The notes: generated by a model not told the origin, from the letters alone. A stretch of DNA of 37,936 nucleotides from Desulfobacca sp. 4484_104 (GCA_002049795.1 MUKC01000045.1:1-37936), one strand, 5' to 3'; counted from the first letter of the stretch, positions 24,187 to 32,828 are shown. Made by a program: numbers and translations.

Positions 24187-25577
24187 CCCACCATTACCCG
24201 GTTCCGCCCGCTCTGCTTGGCGCAGTACATTGCACTATCCGCTCTTTTTACCAATTCCTCGGGTTCCATCTGGTCTGTCAGACCAGCGACGCCGATACTC
24301 ATGGTTAAGGGGATTTCCAGGTCATTGATTTTCAGCGGGGATTGCGAAATCTTCTGTCGCAGGCGCTCCGCCAAAATGGCGGCCTTGTCTTTAGAAGTTT
24401 GGATTAACATAATAATGAATTCTTCTCCGCCGTAGCGGCAGATCAAATCCGTGGAACGGACAAAATCCTGCAAGCGGACACTCAGCTCCTGCAAAATCTT
24501 ATCCCCCACGGTATGGCCATAACGATCATTGATAGTCTTGAAGTTATCCAGATCGAGAAATAATAGGGCCAGCGGGCAGCTATAACGCCGACACCGCATA
24601 ACTTCTTTTGACAAGGCCTGCCAAAAATAGCGCCGGTTGTACAACCCGGTAAGGCTATCCTTGGAAGCCAGATTTTTAACCTGTTCGAAGAGGGCCAGAT
24701 TTTTCAAGGCGGTAGCGGTTTGGAGGACAAAAATCTTGAAGATTTCTTCCTCTTCCGGGGTAAGGATGGATTTCCGGCCACTACCCAAAATTCCTACCAA
24801 TTTTTGATTAACCCAGAGCGGGGCCCAGATCAGGGCCGGGATCGTCTGGTCAAGAATGCCGGAGCGGAATATAATGGGTTGCTCCGCCAACTTGGTAGAG
24901 GAAGAATTCTCTTTCCATGGGAGCGGTTCCCAATCGACGGCCAGGAGCTCTTCTTGCATCCAGAGCTCAAACCGGGGTTGGATTTCCCCATCCAGTCCTT
25001 CCTGCAGGCGGCAGGCAAATTTTTCCGGCAGGTTATCCCAACCCCTTAGTTTCAGACCTACAATGCTTAAGGACAGCGTGTCCCACATCAGATCCAGGAG
25101 CAATTCGATGATCTGGTCCAGGTTCAAGGCCTTACTCAAACCTTCGCCGATCTGCCGGATGCGCTTCAGTTCCAGCCGCCGTTGTTGGGCCAAGGCCTCA
25201 CGAGCGGCGGTAAGTTCCGCGATCATCTCCTGGTTGGCCTGGGTCAGCCGCTGTCGTTCCAAGGCACGTTCAATCAAGGCATGCAGGCTTTCTAAACGAG
25301 GCACCGGCTTCAGGAGATAGTCATAAGCCCCCCGCCGCAGGGCCTCGATGGCGCTGTCCAGATCAGCATAACCGGTAAAAATGATGATTTCCAAGCCGGG
25401 CCGGCCGGGCATAAACAGGTCTAAAATGGCAACCTGGAATTTTTCCGCCTGGAACTGGGCCAGGGCCTGATTCCCATCGGTTACCGCCCGCACCTCATAA
25501 CCGATCGCCTGAAGATATTCTTCTAAGGCATTAATGATTTGGGGGTCATCATCGGCTAACAGGATGTGGGCGGTCAT
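24183..25577 (-). CDS. Response regulator-GAF-like-GGDEF diguanylate cyclase with shortened receiver
   Basis: A 464-residue protein. The receiver (1-~105) keeps the acidic pair (Asp10/11), phosphoacceptor Asp53, Thr68 and Lys90. The Asp53-Thr68 distance is 15 residues against 30 in CheY, while Thr-Lys is the normal 22, so the helix-3 region is missing (MPGRPGLE runs straight into IIIFTGY). A coiled linker (~108-140) and a GAF-like segment (~145-295) follow. The GGDEF domain (~300-464) is complete: DSLTGLYNRRYF, DLDNFKTINDRYGHTVGD, active-site GGEEF (383-387) and inhibitory site RSTD (374-377) five residues ahead. It should make cyclic di-GMP. It starts 9 bases after the nadB stop, so nadB is read through into it. 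Confidence 0.92.
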   Translation of the reverse strand: MTAHILLADDDPQIINALEEYLQAIGYEVRAVTDGNQALAQFQAEKFQVAILDLFMPGRPGLEIIIFTGYADLDSAIEALRRGAYDYLLKPVPRLESLHALIERALERQRLTQANQEMIAELTAAREALAQQRRLELKRIRQIGEGLSKALNLDQIIELLLDLMWDTLSLSIVGLKLRGWDNLPEKFACRLQEGLDGEIQPRFELWMQEELLAVDWEPLPWKENSSSTKLAEQPIIFRSGILDQTIPALIWAPLWVNQKLVGILGSGRKSILTPEEEEIFKIFVLQTATALKNLALFEQVKNLASKDSLTGLYNRRYFWQALSKEVMRCRRYSCPLALLFLDLDNFKTINDRYGHTVGDKILQELSVRLQDFVRSTDLICRYGGEEFIIMLIQTSKDKAAILAERLRQKISQSPLKINDLEIPLTMSIGVAGLTDQMEPEELVKRADSAMYCAKQSGRNRVMVG

Positions 25578-25586
25578 TTTGCAACC

Positions 25587-27206
25587 TTATCGGGCCAGGG
25601 AGACGACGGTGTCGCGCTGCCAATTGGCTTCGTCTTTATGGGGATAATCCAGGTTGTAATGCAACCCGCGGCTCTCTTTGCGTTTCAGGGCACAGGTAAT
25701 GATCAATTCCGCCACTAAGGCGAGATTGCGCAGTTCCACCAAGTCGCTGGTAATCAAAAAATTCCAATAATATTCATCAATTTCCTGCTGGATCAGGTCA
25801 ATCCGGTGTTTGGCTCTTATCAGCCTCTTATCCGTCCGGACAATCCCCACATAATTCCACATGAAGCGGCGAATCTCCTCCCAGTTTTGCGACACCACGA
25901 CGTTTTCATCGCTGTCTACCGCGCCGAAAGGATTCCAATCCAGCACTTCGGACAGATCCAGCGGGCGCATCTGGGGTAAGAGCTCTATGGAATGCTGGGC
26001 GGCCTGATGGGCAAAGACTAAGGCCTCGAGGAGGGAATTGCTGGCCAGGCGGTTGGCCCCGTGCAGACCGGTCATGGAGACTTCACCGATGGCATAAAGA
26101 TTGTGGATCGTAGTCCGACCCACGGCATCGGTAACTACGCCGCCGCAACAATAATGGGCGGCAGGCACCACCGGGATGGGTTCTTTGGTCATATCAATGC
26201 CCAGGTCCAGACACTTCTGATAGATGCCGGGGAAGCGGGAGCGCAAAAAATCCGCCGGTTTATGACTGATATCGAGAAAAACGCAGTCATCACCAGTCTT
26301 TTTTAATTCTGTGTCGATGGCCCGGGCGACTACATCCCGAAAGGCCAGGTCTTTTAGAGGGTGATATTTCTCCATGAAGGGGATGCCCCGCTTATCGATC
26401 AGGATCCCGCCTTCGCCGCGCACGGCTTCGGAGATCAAAAAGTTCTTGGCCAGGGGATGATAAAGACAGGTGGGATGGAATTGCACAAACTCCATGTTAC
26501 CGATCAGCGCCCCGGCCCGATAAGCAATGGCGACCCCGTCCCCGGTGGCAATATCCGGGTTGCTGGTGTAGATATAGACCTTGCTGGCCCCGCCGGTGGC
26601 CAGTAAAATGATCGGGGCCACATAGGTTTCGACTTCGCCGCGGTCAATGTTTAAGACATAAGCGCCCAGGCATGATTCCTCGGCATTAGTAACTACCGCG
26701 CCCCGCCGCAGCAGCTTATGACGAGTGATCAGATCAACCGCGATATGATTTTCAAAAACCTTGATGTTGGGATGCTCTAAGACCCGATTGACCAGGATGC
26801 GCTCCACTTCTTCGCCGGTCATATCGTGGGCATGAATAATACGGCGTTTGGAATGCCCGCCCTCCCGGGTCAGATCGTAACTATCGGCGCTCATGCTGCG
26901 CAGATCAAAATGGGCGCCCATCTCAATCAGTTCGCGGATCCGTTCCGGTCCCTGGTGGACTACCAGTTCGACAATATCGGGATGACATAACCCATCCCCG
27001 GCCTCCAGGGTATCCTTAACATGTAGATCAAAACTATCTTCCGGACTCAACACCGCGGCAATGCCGCCCTGCGCCTGACGGGTGCTGGTATCCATAATCC
27101 CCCGTTTGGTTACCAGGTTGACCGTGCCATGGGGCGCGACTTTCAGGGCATAACTCAAACCTGCCAGACCCGAACCGATGACCAGGAAGTCAGATCGGTA
27201 TTGCAT
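25587..27206 (-). CDS. nadB: L-aspartate oxidase
   Basis: This 539-residue flavoprotein oxidises L-aspartate to iminoaspartate in the first step of de novo NAD synthesis (with NadA and NadC, not in this window). The FAD-binding start [15 protein letters not shown], the loop [20 protein letters not shown], the substrate motif [20 protein letters not shown], and the late FAD segment [20 protein letters not shown] are intact. The C-terminal helical domain is present. The length fits NadB (about 530-540) and the TREGGHS-R motif favours it over fumarate reductase/succinate dehydrogenase flavoproteins. AAGGA lies 8 bases before the ATG. In an anaerobe fumarate is the likely electron acceptor. A perfect palindrome lies about 75 bases upstream. 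Confidence 0.95.
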   Translation of the reverse strand: MQYRSDFLVIGSGLAGLSYALKVAPHGTVNLVTKRGIMDTSTRQAQGGIAAVLSPEDSFDLHVKDTLEAGDGLCHPDIVELVVHQGPERIRELIEMGAHFDLRSMSADSYDLTREGGHSKRRIIHAHDMTGEEVERILVNRVLEHPNIKVFENHIAVDLITRHKLLRRGAVVTNAEESCLGAYVLNIDRGEVETYVAPIILLATGGASKVYIYTSNPDIATGDGVAIAYRAGALIGNMEFVQFHPTCLYHPLAKNFLISEAVRGEGGILIDKRGIPFMEKYHPLKDLAFRDVVARAIDTELKKTGDDCVFLDISHKPADFLRSRFPGIYQKCLDLGIDMTKEPIPVVPAAHYCCGGVVTDAVGRTTIHNLYAIGEVSMTGLHGANRLASNSLLEALVFAHQAAQHSIELLPQMRPLDLSEVLDWNPFGAVDSDENVVVSQNWEEIRRFMWNYVGIVRTDKRLIRAKHRIDLIQQEIDEYYWNFLITSDLVELRNLALVAELIITCALKRKESRGLHYNLDYPHKDEANWQRDTVVSLAR

Positions 27207-27275
27207 TATTTAATCCTTACCCAATCCTAAAAAATATTTCGCTAAATCATCGCGCTAAGCCGGAGCAAAAACAAG

Positions 27276-27290
27276 TTCCGATCATCGGAA
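27276..27290. promoter_or_regulatory. Perfect 15-bp palindrome upstream of nadB
   Basis: TTCCGAT-C-ATCGGAA is an exact inverted repeat with a single central base, 70-84 bases upstream of the nadB ATG. It could be an operator. It does not resemble a NAD-regulator site I can name. Confidence 0.4.
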
Positions 27291-27401
27291 TCATAGTCTG
27301 CGAGGAATCTTAAAGCTATTAAAATTCCGGTGCCTCAGATCCATTATCTATCATTACGATTAACATAACTAAAACAATTTTTAAGATATTTCAACTCAAA
27401 C

Positions 27402-27418
27402 TATCTATCTTATAGATA
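27402..27418. promoter_or_regulatory. Perfect 7-bp dyad TATCTAT/ATAGATA
   Basis: Arms TATCTAT (27402-27408) and ATAGATA (27412-27418) with a 3-base spacer lie in the AT-rich gap (27207-27449) between the amidohydrolase and nadB genes. It may be a regulator site or chance in AT-rich DNA. Confidence 0.3.
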
Positions 27419-27427
27419 AATTTACCG

Positions 27428-27444
27428 AAAAAGCCTTAATGGCT
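27428..27444 (-). terminator. Weak intrinsic terminator after the amidohydrolase gene
   Basis: On the minus strand AGCC-ATTAA-GGCT is followed by TTTT, 6 bases after the stop codon at 27450. The stem is only four pairs, so efficiency may be low; a GCCC/GGGC pairing overlaps the stop codon just before it. Confidence 0.35.
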
Positions 27445-27449
27445 AGCCC

Positions 27450-28289
27450 TCAGGGCCCTAATAAACGCTCCAGATTCTGGCGGGTAATCATGGCCTGAAC
27501 TTCGGCGCTAACCCCGGCTTGTTGCATTTCGGCCAGATAGCGCGAAGGCGGCAGCAAGGGATAATCGCTACCGAACAGAATCTTTTCCGGTCCGACAATC
27601 TCCGCGGCTAACCGGTAAATTAAGGGACGGTAAAGATATGGAGAGGCAGCAGTGTCAAAATAGACGTTGTTAAAGGCTTCCAACACCTCTTTTTTGAGCA
27701 GCCCAAAGAACAGCAGGCCGCCCCCCCAGTGGGCCAGAATCAGCTCCAGCTCCGGAAAGGCCCGGACCACAGCATAAATCTCTTCCAGGCCCACCGGACT
27801 TTTGCCCGGGTAGGAGTAGCCGATAGGTTCATTGGTATGAAGCATCAGGGGAACGTGATACCCCTGGCAGAGGTCGGCAATCGGGGCCAGGGCGGAGACG
27901 ATCTCCGAGCCAGGGGCCTCGATATAAAAGGCCAATTCGCCGACGCCGCGACAACCTGCGGCCAGACAGCGTTCGACCTCCCGTGCCGCCCCGGACTCCA
28001 GCGGATTGACACAACAGAAGCCGATTAGTTGTTGGGGGTAACGGTGCATAGCCTCCAGCACCGCATCATTCTGCAGACGCCAGAGACGCTCTTGCCGCCA
28101 GGGAAAGCCGAAGGTGACCGAGCGCTCTACACCTTCGTCGGCCATCGCCGCCACCAGTTCGGCGGCACTGATCAAACGCGCGCGAGGGGATTCATATAGC
28201 CAGCGAAAGGCTGGTTCATCAGCAAAAAAATCTTCCCGGTGGCGGATAACCGGGTCCGGAAACATATGGGTATGCGCGTCCAGGATCAT
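27450..28289 (-). CDS. Amidohydrolase family protein (Amidohydrolase_2, metal-dependent TIM barrel)
   Basis: A 279-residue amidohydrolase. The metal ligands are in place: HxH in LDAHTHMFPD at the N-terminus, His in VPLMLHTNEP, His in LILAHWGGG and Asp in KILFGSDYPLLPPSRYLAEM. An acidic GVGELAFYIEAPG segment sits on the barrel rim. Related enzymes are decarboxylases or hydrolases of the ACMS decarboxylase/COG2159 group; the substrate is not evident. Its ATG overlaps the stop of the Smr gene as ATGA, so the two are translationally coupled. The next gene downstream on the strand is nadB, 243 bases on. Confidence 0.87.
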   Translation of the reverse strand: MILDAHTHMFPDPVIRHREDFFADEPAFRWLYESPRARLISAAELVAAMADEGVERSVTFGFPWRQERLWRLQNDAVLEAMHRYPQQLIGFCCVNPLESGAAREVERCLAAGCRGVGELAFYIEAPGSEIVSALAPIADLCQGYHVPLMLHTNEPIGYSYPGKSPVGLEEIYAVVRAFPELELILAHWGGGLLFFGLLKKEVLEAFNNVYFDTAASPYLYRPLIYRLAAEIVGPEKILFGSDYPLLPPSRYLAEMQQAGVSAEVQAMITRQNLERLLGP

Positions 28290-28618
28290 GTTTTAGACTC
28301 CGAGCTGAGATAGACTAAGGTGGCCCCCCAACCGCCGGACCGCTGCTCCGCGTCGATAAAATCGGCTACCAAGGGATGTCGCTTCAGAATAGCCCGGACC
28401 CCAGCCTTTAAGGCCCCGGTGCCTTTGCCATGGATAATTTTTACCTCTAATAAGCCGTGTTGCTGGCAAAGTTCTAAATATTCCGGGATTAGCTCGCCGA
28501 TTTCGGCGGGGCGAAAGGTATGCAGATCAAGGCAGTCTTCTATAGGCAGGACCAAGAGGTCAGGTATTGATTCACTCTGGGGCGTCGCTGGTTTATGGAT
28601 TCGCCGTTGGCGTTTCAT
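28286..28618 (-). CDS. Smr-domain protein (MutS2 C-terminal-like)
   Basis: A 110-residue stand-alone Smr domain. The basic N-terminus (KRQRRIHKPATPQ) leads to EDCLDLHTFRPAEIGELIPE, corresponding to the LDLHG motif with Thr-Phe replacing Gly, then LLEVKIIHGKGTGALKAGVR, the family HGKGxG signature, and a GGWGATLVYL end. Smr domains are nucleases or RNA/DNA-binding modules, in MutS2 suppressing recombination or rescuing collided ribosomes. The small size and basic tail suggest nucleic acid binding. It overlaps the amidohydrolase gene by 4 bases and is divergent from the L,D-transpeptidase gene 68 bases away. Confidence 0.88.
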   Translation of the reverse strand: MKRQRRIHKPATPQSESIPDLLVLPIEDCLDLHTFRPAEIGELIPEYLELCQQHGLLEVKIIHGKGTGALKAGVRAILKRHPLVADFIDAEQRSGGWGATLVYLSSESKT

Positions 28619-28628
28619 ATTTTTCTCT

Positions 28629-28656
28629 TTGAGGCCGGTCCACTTTAGCTTATATT
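28629..28656 (+). promoter_or_regulatory. Possible promoter for the first L,D-transpeptidase gene
   Basis: TTGAGG (28629-28634) and TATATT (28651-28656) are 16 bases apart, 31 bases before the ATG at 28687, in a 68-base divergent gap. Confidence 0.42.
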
Positions 28657-28686
28657 GAAGGGACGCGGATTGTTTAAGGACGTTTG

Positions 28687-29595
28687 ATGAGCCTCCTCAA
28701 GCTACTCACCCTCTTGACCGTGTTATTGGGCACCCTTTGGACTGCGGGCCCGGTTTGGTCAGCCGGGCCATTTCCCTATCGCCTGCCCCAAACGTCAGGA
28801 GGGGTTGATCCCCAGGCCTGGACGGTAATTGGTGAACACCAGACTCACCCCCTGGTCAGATTCGACAATATGTATTTTATTGCCCGGCGCTATGACCTGG
28901 GATTTTGGGAGTTAGCCCGCTACCATCGGGAGTTGGACCATTGGTATCTGCCCCACGATCAGAACCTCGAGATTCCCAGCCGCTGGATTATTCCCCAGGT
29001 AAATGCTCCCCAGGGCATTATCATTAACGCCGCGGAATTGCGGCTTTACCGGTTTTTCCCGGACCAGGGTCAGGTAAGAACCTATCCGATCGGCATCGGG
29101 GTCATGGACTTTAAGACTCCCTTCCAAAAATTCAGGGTGACCTCGAAGTCCAAAAATCCCGGCTGGCGCATCCCCGTTTCCCTCCGGAAAAAATACGGCA
29201 TGTCCTATATGCCGCCGGGGGATGAAAATCCGGTCGGCAGCCATTGGCTGGGGTTGTCACATTACGGCATCCATGGTACCTGTTATCCGCACGGCGTTGG
29301 CCGCCTGGTCAGTCACGGCTGTATCCGCTGTTACCCCGAGGACATTGCCGAATTATTCAAACTGACCCCGGTGGGCACCCCGGTGCAAATCATCTATCAA
29401 CCGGTAAAAATCGGCTTCCGCCAGGGTCGCATCTTTGTGGAGGTGCACGAAGATGTCTATCATAAGATCCCCGATATGCTGCTGCACGCCCGGGAACTGA
29501 TTAACCGCCAACAACTGGCACACCTCATCAATTGGCCCCGTTTTCTGAGAGCCATCGAAGAAGAAACCGGCGCACCGGTGGACATCAGTCGTTAG
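28687..29595 (+). CDS. L,D-transpeptidase (YkuD family) with LysM-like N-terminus
   Basis: A 302-residue exported enzyme that cross-links peptidoglycan or attaches proteins to it in the periplasm. ATG 28687 (AAGGA six bases away) is preferred to the TTG just before it. Residues 1-26 are a signal peptide ending WSA. Residues about 55-102 resemble a degenerate LysM repeat. The YkuD catalytic motif is complete: IHG at 195-197 and VSHGCIR with His210 and nucleophile Cys212. Two extra Cys (199 and 215) flank the site. The C-terminus (VGTPVQIIYQPVKIGF, VEVHEDVY) is shared with the second L,D-transpeptidase at 31585-32568, so they are paralogues. Confidence 0.92.
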   Translation: MSLLKLLTLLTVLLGTLWTAGPVWSAGPFPYRLPQTSGGVDPQAWTVIGEHQTHPLVRFDNMYFIARRYDLGFWELARYHRELDHWYLPHDQNLEIPSRWIIPQVNAPQGIIINAAELRLYRFFPDQGQVRTYPIGIGVMDFKTPFQKFRVTSKSKNPGWRIPVSLRKKYGMSYMPPGDENPVGSHWLGLSHYGIHGTCYPHGVGRLVSHGCIRCYPEDIAELFKLTPVGTPVQIIYQPVKIGFRQGRIFVEVHEDVYHKIPDMLLHARELINRQQLAHLINWPRFLRAIEEETGAPVDISR

Positions 29596-29597
29596 CC

Positions 29598-29608
29598 GGC
29601 CTTCGGCC
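29598..29608. terminator. Short GGCC-TTC-GGCC hairpin after the L,D-transpeptidase gene
   Basis: Two bases after the stop codon, GGCC and GGCC pair around a TTC loop. No T-run follows, so it is a weak candidate for transcript end or stabiliser. The 296-base gap to 29891 is otherwise gene-free and carries the repeat at 29730-29772. Confidence 0.35.
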
Positions 29609-29729
29609 TGAACCGAGCGATTTAGTGCCGCAAAATTAGTCAGCTTTCATCGGGAAACCTTAAACTTTCCCTCTCTCATGAGGTAGAAGGCCAGCGTAAG
29701 GGTGCATAAGCTTTGGAAATTAATAGTAA

Positions 29730-29772
29730 TTACCCCTTACCATAACCCTCTCCAGGCGAGCGGGGCGAGGGA
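29730..29772. repeat. CCCTC/GAGGG palindromic repeat, related to the element at 8281-8357
   Basis: CCCTC (29746-29750) pairs with GAGGG (29767-29771). The flanking order, a CCCCTTA run then AACCCTC, GGCGAGCGGGG and CGAGGG, resembles the centre of the cpaB-cpaC element. Two related copies in intergenic positions suggest a dispersed family. Confidence 0.45.
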
Positions 29773-29891
29773 ATTTTGGGTTTCCGGATAAGTGCTAGTT
29801 AGCTTGTGGTCCGGGCTGGCTCAAACCTGCGGCGCTCCAAAAATTACCACTCACCGCACTTGAGCTGGATTGCGTTTATTCCTCCTATCAA

Positions 29892-30518
29892 TTATGATTT
29901 CTTTGTCAAGATATTGACGATCTCCAATTCATGTTGGGTAATGGTGCGCATGCGGTCGAGAATGGCCAAAAAAATCGGACCGGCCTGCGGCAGGCAGAGG
30001 CCCTCGATCAGCCGGGCCTCGTGTTCGGTGGCGAATTCCAGGCAGGCCTGGAGCAGTTTTTGGCCCTCTTCGACCACGTATTTCTTCAGATAGGCATTAT
30101 CGGTATGGACAATATCGACCAGGGAGCGCAAAATTCCCGCCTGGTGATCGAACAGGTAATTGGTCTGAGCCACTGCTTTATCGGAGAACAGCACCGCCCC
30201 CTGGATCTTCTTCTGGAGCGGCTCACTTAGTTGGGCCAGGTTATCGCCGATCACGCTCAGATGTGACAGCATACTGTGCAGTTGCAATAAGGCAGACTTT
30301 TCACTGCCGGATTTTTTGGGCAATAGGTCTTCTAGCTGATCGCTGACGGCGTTGATCTTCTGGGCCACATCCTCGTGTTGTTGATTAAGATCGGTCACCA
30401 ACTGCCGGTGATGCCGGTTAAAGGCGTCGCGCGCCGTCCCGGTCATGATAATTAACTGGTCAACAACGGGGCTTAGTTGTGCCCACTGCTCCTTTAGCTC
30501 TCGGGTGGCATCCATCAT
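29892..30518 (-). CDS. PhoU-like helical protein of unknown function
   Basis: A 208-residue, almost wholly alpha-helical protein without signal peptide. Segments HSMLSHLSVIGDNLAQLSEP, VLFSDKAVAQTNYLFDHQAG and ATEHEARLIEGLCLPQAGPI recall the PhoU domain (helical bundle with E/DxxxD metal sites), as in the C-terminal part of Na/phosphate cotransporters, but the match is by pattern only. Two ATGs in a row (30518, 30515) follow AAGGAG; the second has the better spacing. It is the last gene of a minus-strand group after the secreted protein gene (114-base gap). A metal- or phosphate-linked role is possible but not shown. Confidence 0.68.
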   Translation of the reverse strand: MMDATRELKEQWAQLSPVVDQLIIMTGTARDAFNRHHRQLVTDLNQQHEDVAQKINAVSDQLEDLLPKKSGSEKSALLQLHSMLSHLSVIGDNLAQLSEPLQKKIQGAVLFSDKAVAQTNYLFDHQAGILRSLVDIVHTDNAYLKKYVVEEGQKLLQACLEFATEHEARLIEGLCLPQAGPIFLAILDRMRTITQHELEIVNILTKKS

Positions 30519-30632
30519 CGATCTCCTTAATCCTCAAAAAGGTTATAGTTAGTTGCCTTGAGGGTGGATAGAAAATGGCTGTAATTTCAAATAGCTTTTA
30601 GGAACATGCGTTGTGCCGGTGTTTGAGCTAGC

Positions 30633-31160
30633 TCATTTTTTGAGAAAGCCGTAAGCTATTTGTTGATTCCGCAGATTATAGATTTGGGATTTAACATACA
30701 TCTTATGGGCCTGATCATATTCCCGTTTGGCTTGGGAGAGTTTTTGGACGGATTCATCCTCCCGTCCCTGCTGTTCCAAGGCCTTGCTCTGGGCTTCTTT
30801 CTCCTGGGCCGACTGCATTAATTGATCACCCTGGGCATAAGAATCAGCGGCCAGCTTCCGGTTGAGGGCTTCTTGCTCCATTTCTCGGGGGCTTAAGACC
30901 TGTTTCAACAGCTCCCCCGGAGTTTCTTTCTGCAAAGTGGCGAAAAGAGAGTTGGCTTCCTTGGCCATAGCCTTGGCTTCCGCGGTAAAATTGCCGTCTA
31001 ACTTCTTCTGGGCCTTATCCAAGAGCGACACGGCACGCTGATAAAGCTGGGCATGATCTGCTCGGGGCGTGCTTTGGGCAACGGCCTCGGGGACCCCTAG
31101 CAGAACCAGGGCCAGCAATACGACTCCCATAATCTTTAACATCTTAAACTGGGGGATCAT
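30633..31160 (-). CDS. Secreted helical (coiled-coil) protein of unknown function
   Basis: A 175-residue product from ATG 31160, eight bases after AAGGAG (a GTG three codons earlier is less well placed). Residues 1-29 form a signal peptide with a hydrophobic core (IMGVVLLALVLLGV) and a VAQS cleavage region. The mature part is helical with heptad-like Gln/Glu/Lys/Ala runs (AVSLLDKAQKKLDGNFTAEA; MQSAQEKEAQSKALEQQGRE), ending in SQIYNLRNQQIAYGFLKK. It looks like a periplasmic coiled-coil or TPR-like protein. I do not recognise a family. It lies 29 bases after the 80-residue gene and near an L,D-transpeptidase gene, which hints at envelope biology. Confidence 0.7.
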   Translation of the reverse strand: MIPQFKMLKIMGVVLLALVLLGVPEAVAQSTPRADHAQLYQRAVSLLDKAQKKLDGNFTAEAKAMAKEANSLFATLQKETPGELLKQVLSPREMEQEALNRKLAADSYAQGDQLMQSAQEKEAQSKALEQQGREDESVQKLSQAKREYDQAHKMYVKSQIYNLRNQQIAYGFLKK

Positions 31161-31189
31161 TATTGACACTCCTTAATTCTGAAAGATTC

Positions 31190-31432
31190 TTAATGCAATC
31201 GGAAGGTTTCGGTAATGGCTCGTTGGAACCGGGGCTGATAGACCAGCTCAAAGACGGCTTCTTTGCCCGGAAACAGGATTAGGGCTTGGCGTCTGATGTT
31301 GGTCACCATTTTTACGGCCTGCTCACGGCTAACTTCACCCGAGCGGATCAGTTGCAAGGCCTGGTCGACCAAAAATCGCAGATAGGCCAGTCTGCGATTC
31401 TCTTCCTTGATTTCCGCCGGGGTTGAAGTCAT
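31190..31432 (-). CDS. Small helical protein of unknown function
   Basis: An 80-residue, charged, mostly helical protein (EIKEENRRLAYLRFLVDQAL; SREQAVKMVTNIRRQALILF) with no signal peptide or membrane helix. The C-terminus (FELVYQPRFQRAITETFRLH) is conserved-looking but not known to me. The start is the ATG at 31432; only a weak GGAAG precedes it. It lies 152 bases downstream of the second L,D-transpeptidase gene and 29 bases before the secreted protein gene on the same strand, so co-transcription is likely. Confidence 0.62.
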   Translation of the reverse strand: MTSTPAEIKEENRRLAYLRFLVDQALQLIRSGEVSREQAVKMVTNIRRQALILFPGKEAVFELVYQPRFQRAITETFRLH

Positions 31433-31584
31433 AAGCTTTTAACTTCCAGTAAATAATTATACTTTATCAACATGGTAGCCGCTTATTTGGCAACCACGGA
31501 GTGGCCCGAAATGCCTCCCCAGCCAGGATGCTGGTCAGGAGCAGTCACTCTAAGCACTCACCTATTACTAATGCTATCGTTTTT

Positions 31585-32568
31585 TCAAGATCCTGGCAAG
31601 TTCGAAACCGGAGTTTTTTTCTTGCCCAGAGGAACGTTTTGGCCGACCACCGTAGTGTCTGGGGGTAATTTGGTGATCTCCACGGCTATTCCCTCTCGAT
31701 CTCTGATGACTTCATAGACGCGCTTCCAGTCCACCAAAGAGCCGAGTTGATAGGTTTTGAGTAGGTTTTCCACCCCGGAAATCGGATCTATGCCTTTGCG
31801 ATAGATATCCGAGTGTACTTCTAGATAGACCCGGTGATCCGGGGTCACGGCGATTTTGAAGGGCTGGTAGATGATTTTTACCGGGGTACCGACTTCCACT
31901 TGCTCAAACAGTTCGCCAATTTCTTCGACCAGCATCCGGATGCAGCCATGCGAGACCGAACGGCCCACCGTCCAGGGCCGGGGGGTCGCGTGAATTCCCA
32001 CTCCCGGGGCCGAGGTGGCCATCCAGAACGGTCCCAGGGGATTTTTCGGTCCCGGCGGCACGGAAGTCAACACCATCTGCCCACTTTCCTCCATTTCCCG
32101 CTGAATGGAAGGCGGCACCAGCCAGGTCGGATTCCGGACCTTGTTGATTATTTCGAAATCACCGGTAGGCGTTTCCCAGGTTCGCTTCCCTACGGCCAGG
32201 GCGTAATGCCGTTTAAATACCCCCTGATCAAAATGATAAAGCCGCATTTCCGGTATGTTGATGATCAGGCCATGGTCTATTTCCGCGGGTAAAATGCGCG
32301 TATTGGTGATGGTCAAGGTCATTCCGGGGCGCAGCCGGTGTTTTTGAGTTAAATTATTTTGCCGGGCCAGGACCCGCCGCGGCACCCCGGTCATCAGGGC
32401 GATCCGGGGTAATCGATCTCCTTTTTTGACCAGATATTCCTCGGTCCCCCCGGTGATTTGTTGATAGACCGGCAGGGCCTCAAGGCCCCCCCGAGCCGGC
32501 TCCACAAGCCCTCCCCAGGCCAACAAAAAACAGATTAATAAACAGCTCTGTTTAAAGCGGCGGGTCAT
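31585..32568 (-). CDS. L,D-transpeptidase (YkuD family) with LysM domain
   Basis: A 327-residue periplasmic enzyme. A signal peptide (residues about 1-26), a LysM-type peptidoglycan-binding repeat (about 44-88: EYLVKKGDRLPRIALMTGVP) and the YkuD domain (about 99-250) are in order. GIHAT and VSHGCIR supply the catalytic residues, with nucleophile Cys209. The C-terminal part (VGTPVKIIYQPFKI, LEVHSDIY) is close to that of the L,D-transpeptidase at 28687-29595. It is read from an ATG behind a GGGGGGAA run and leads the minus-strand group of three unknown genes. Peptidoglycan 3-3 cross-linking or lipoprotein attachment are the likely jobs. Confidence 0.92.
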   Translation of the reverse strand: MTRRFKQSCLLICFLLAWGGLVEPARGGLEALPVYQQITGGTEEYLVKKGDRLPRIALMTGVPRRVLARQNNLTQKHRLRPGMTLTITNTRILPAEIDHGLIINIPEMRLYHFDQGVFKRHYALAVGKRTWETPTGDFEIINKVRNPTWLVPPSIQREMEESGQMVLTSVPPGPKNPLGPFWMATSAPGVGIHATPRPWTVGRSVSHGCIRMLVEEIGELFEQVEVGTPVKIIYQPFKIAVTPDHRVYLEVHSDIYRKGIDPISGVENLLKTYQLGSLVDWKRVYEVIRDREGIAVEITKLPPDTTVVGQNVPLGKKKTPVSNLPGS

Positions 32569-32828
32569 TTCCCCCCCTAGCTGTCCGCCTTGGTTATATC
32601 CAGCAGACCTCTATTTTCCCGAAACCCCGGTCAATCAGTGGATGCTTTGATCCGCATCCGGTGGCAATAGCCGATCAGGTTAGAATAGACTTAATAGCTC
32701 CGTAAGCCTCTTGCAAATCAGGTTTATTCGTTAACCGGACTAAAATTGTAATAAAATATTAATTTAACAGCTCTGCCTATTTTCACCCTTCCCCCAATAT
32801 CAACCAGAATTAAAAGCTGCGTGCCATT

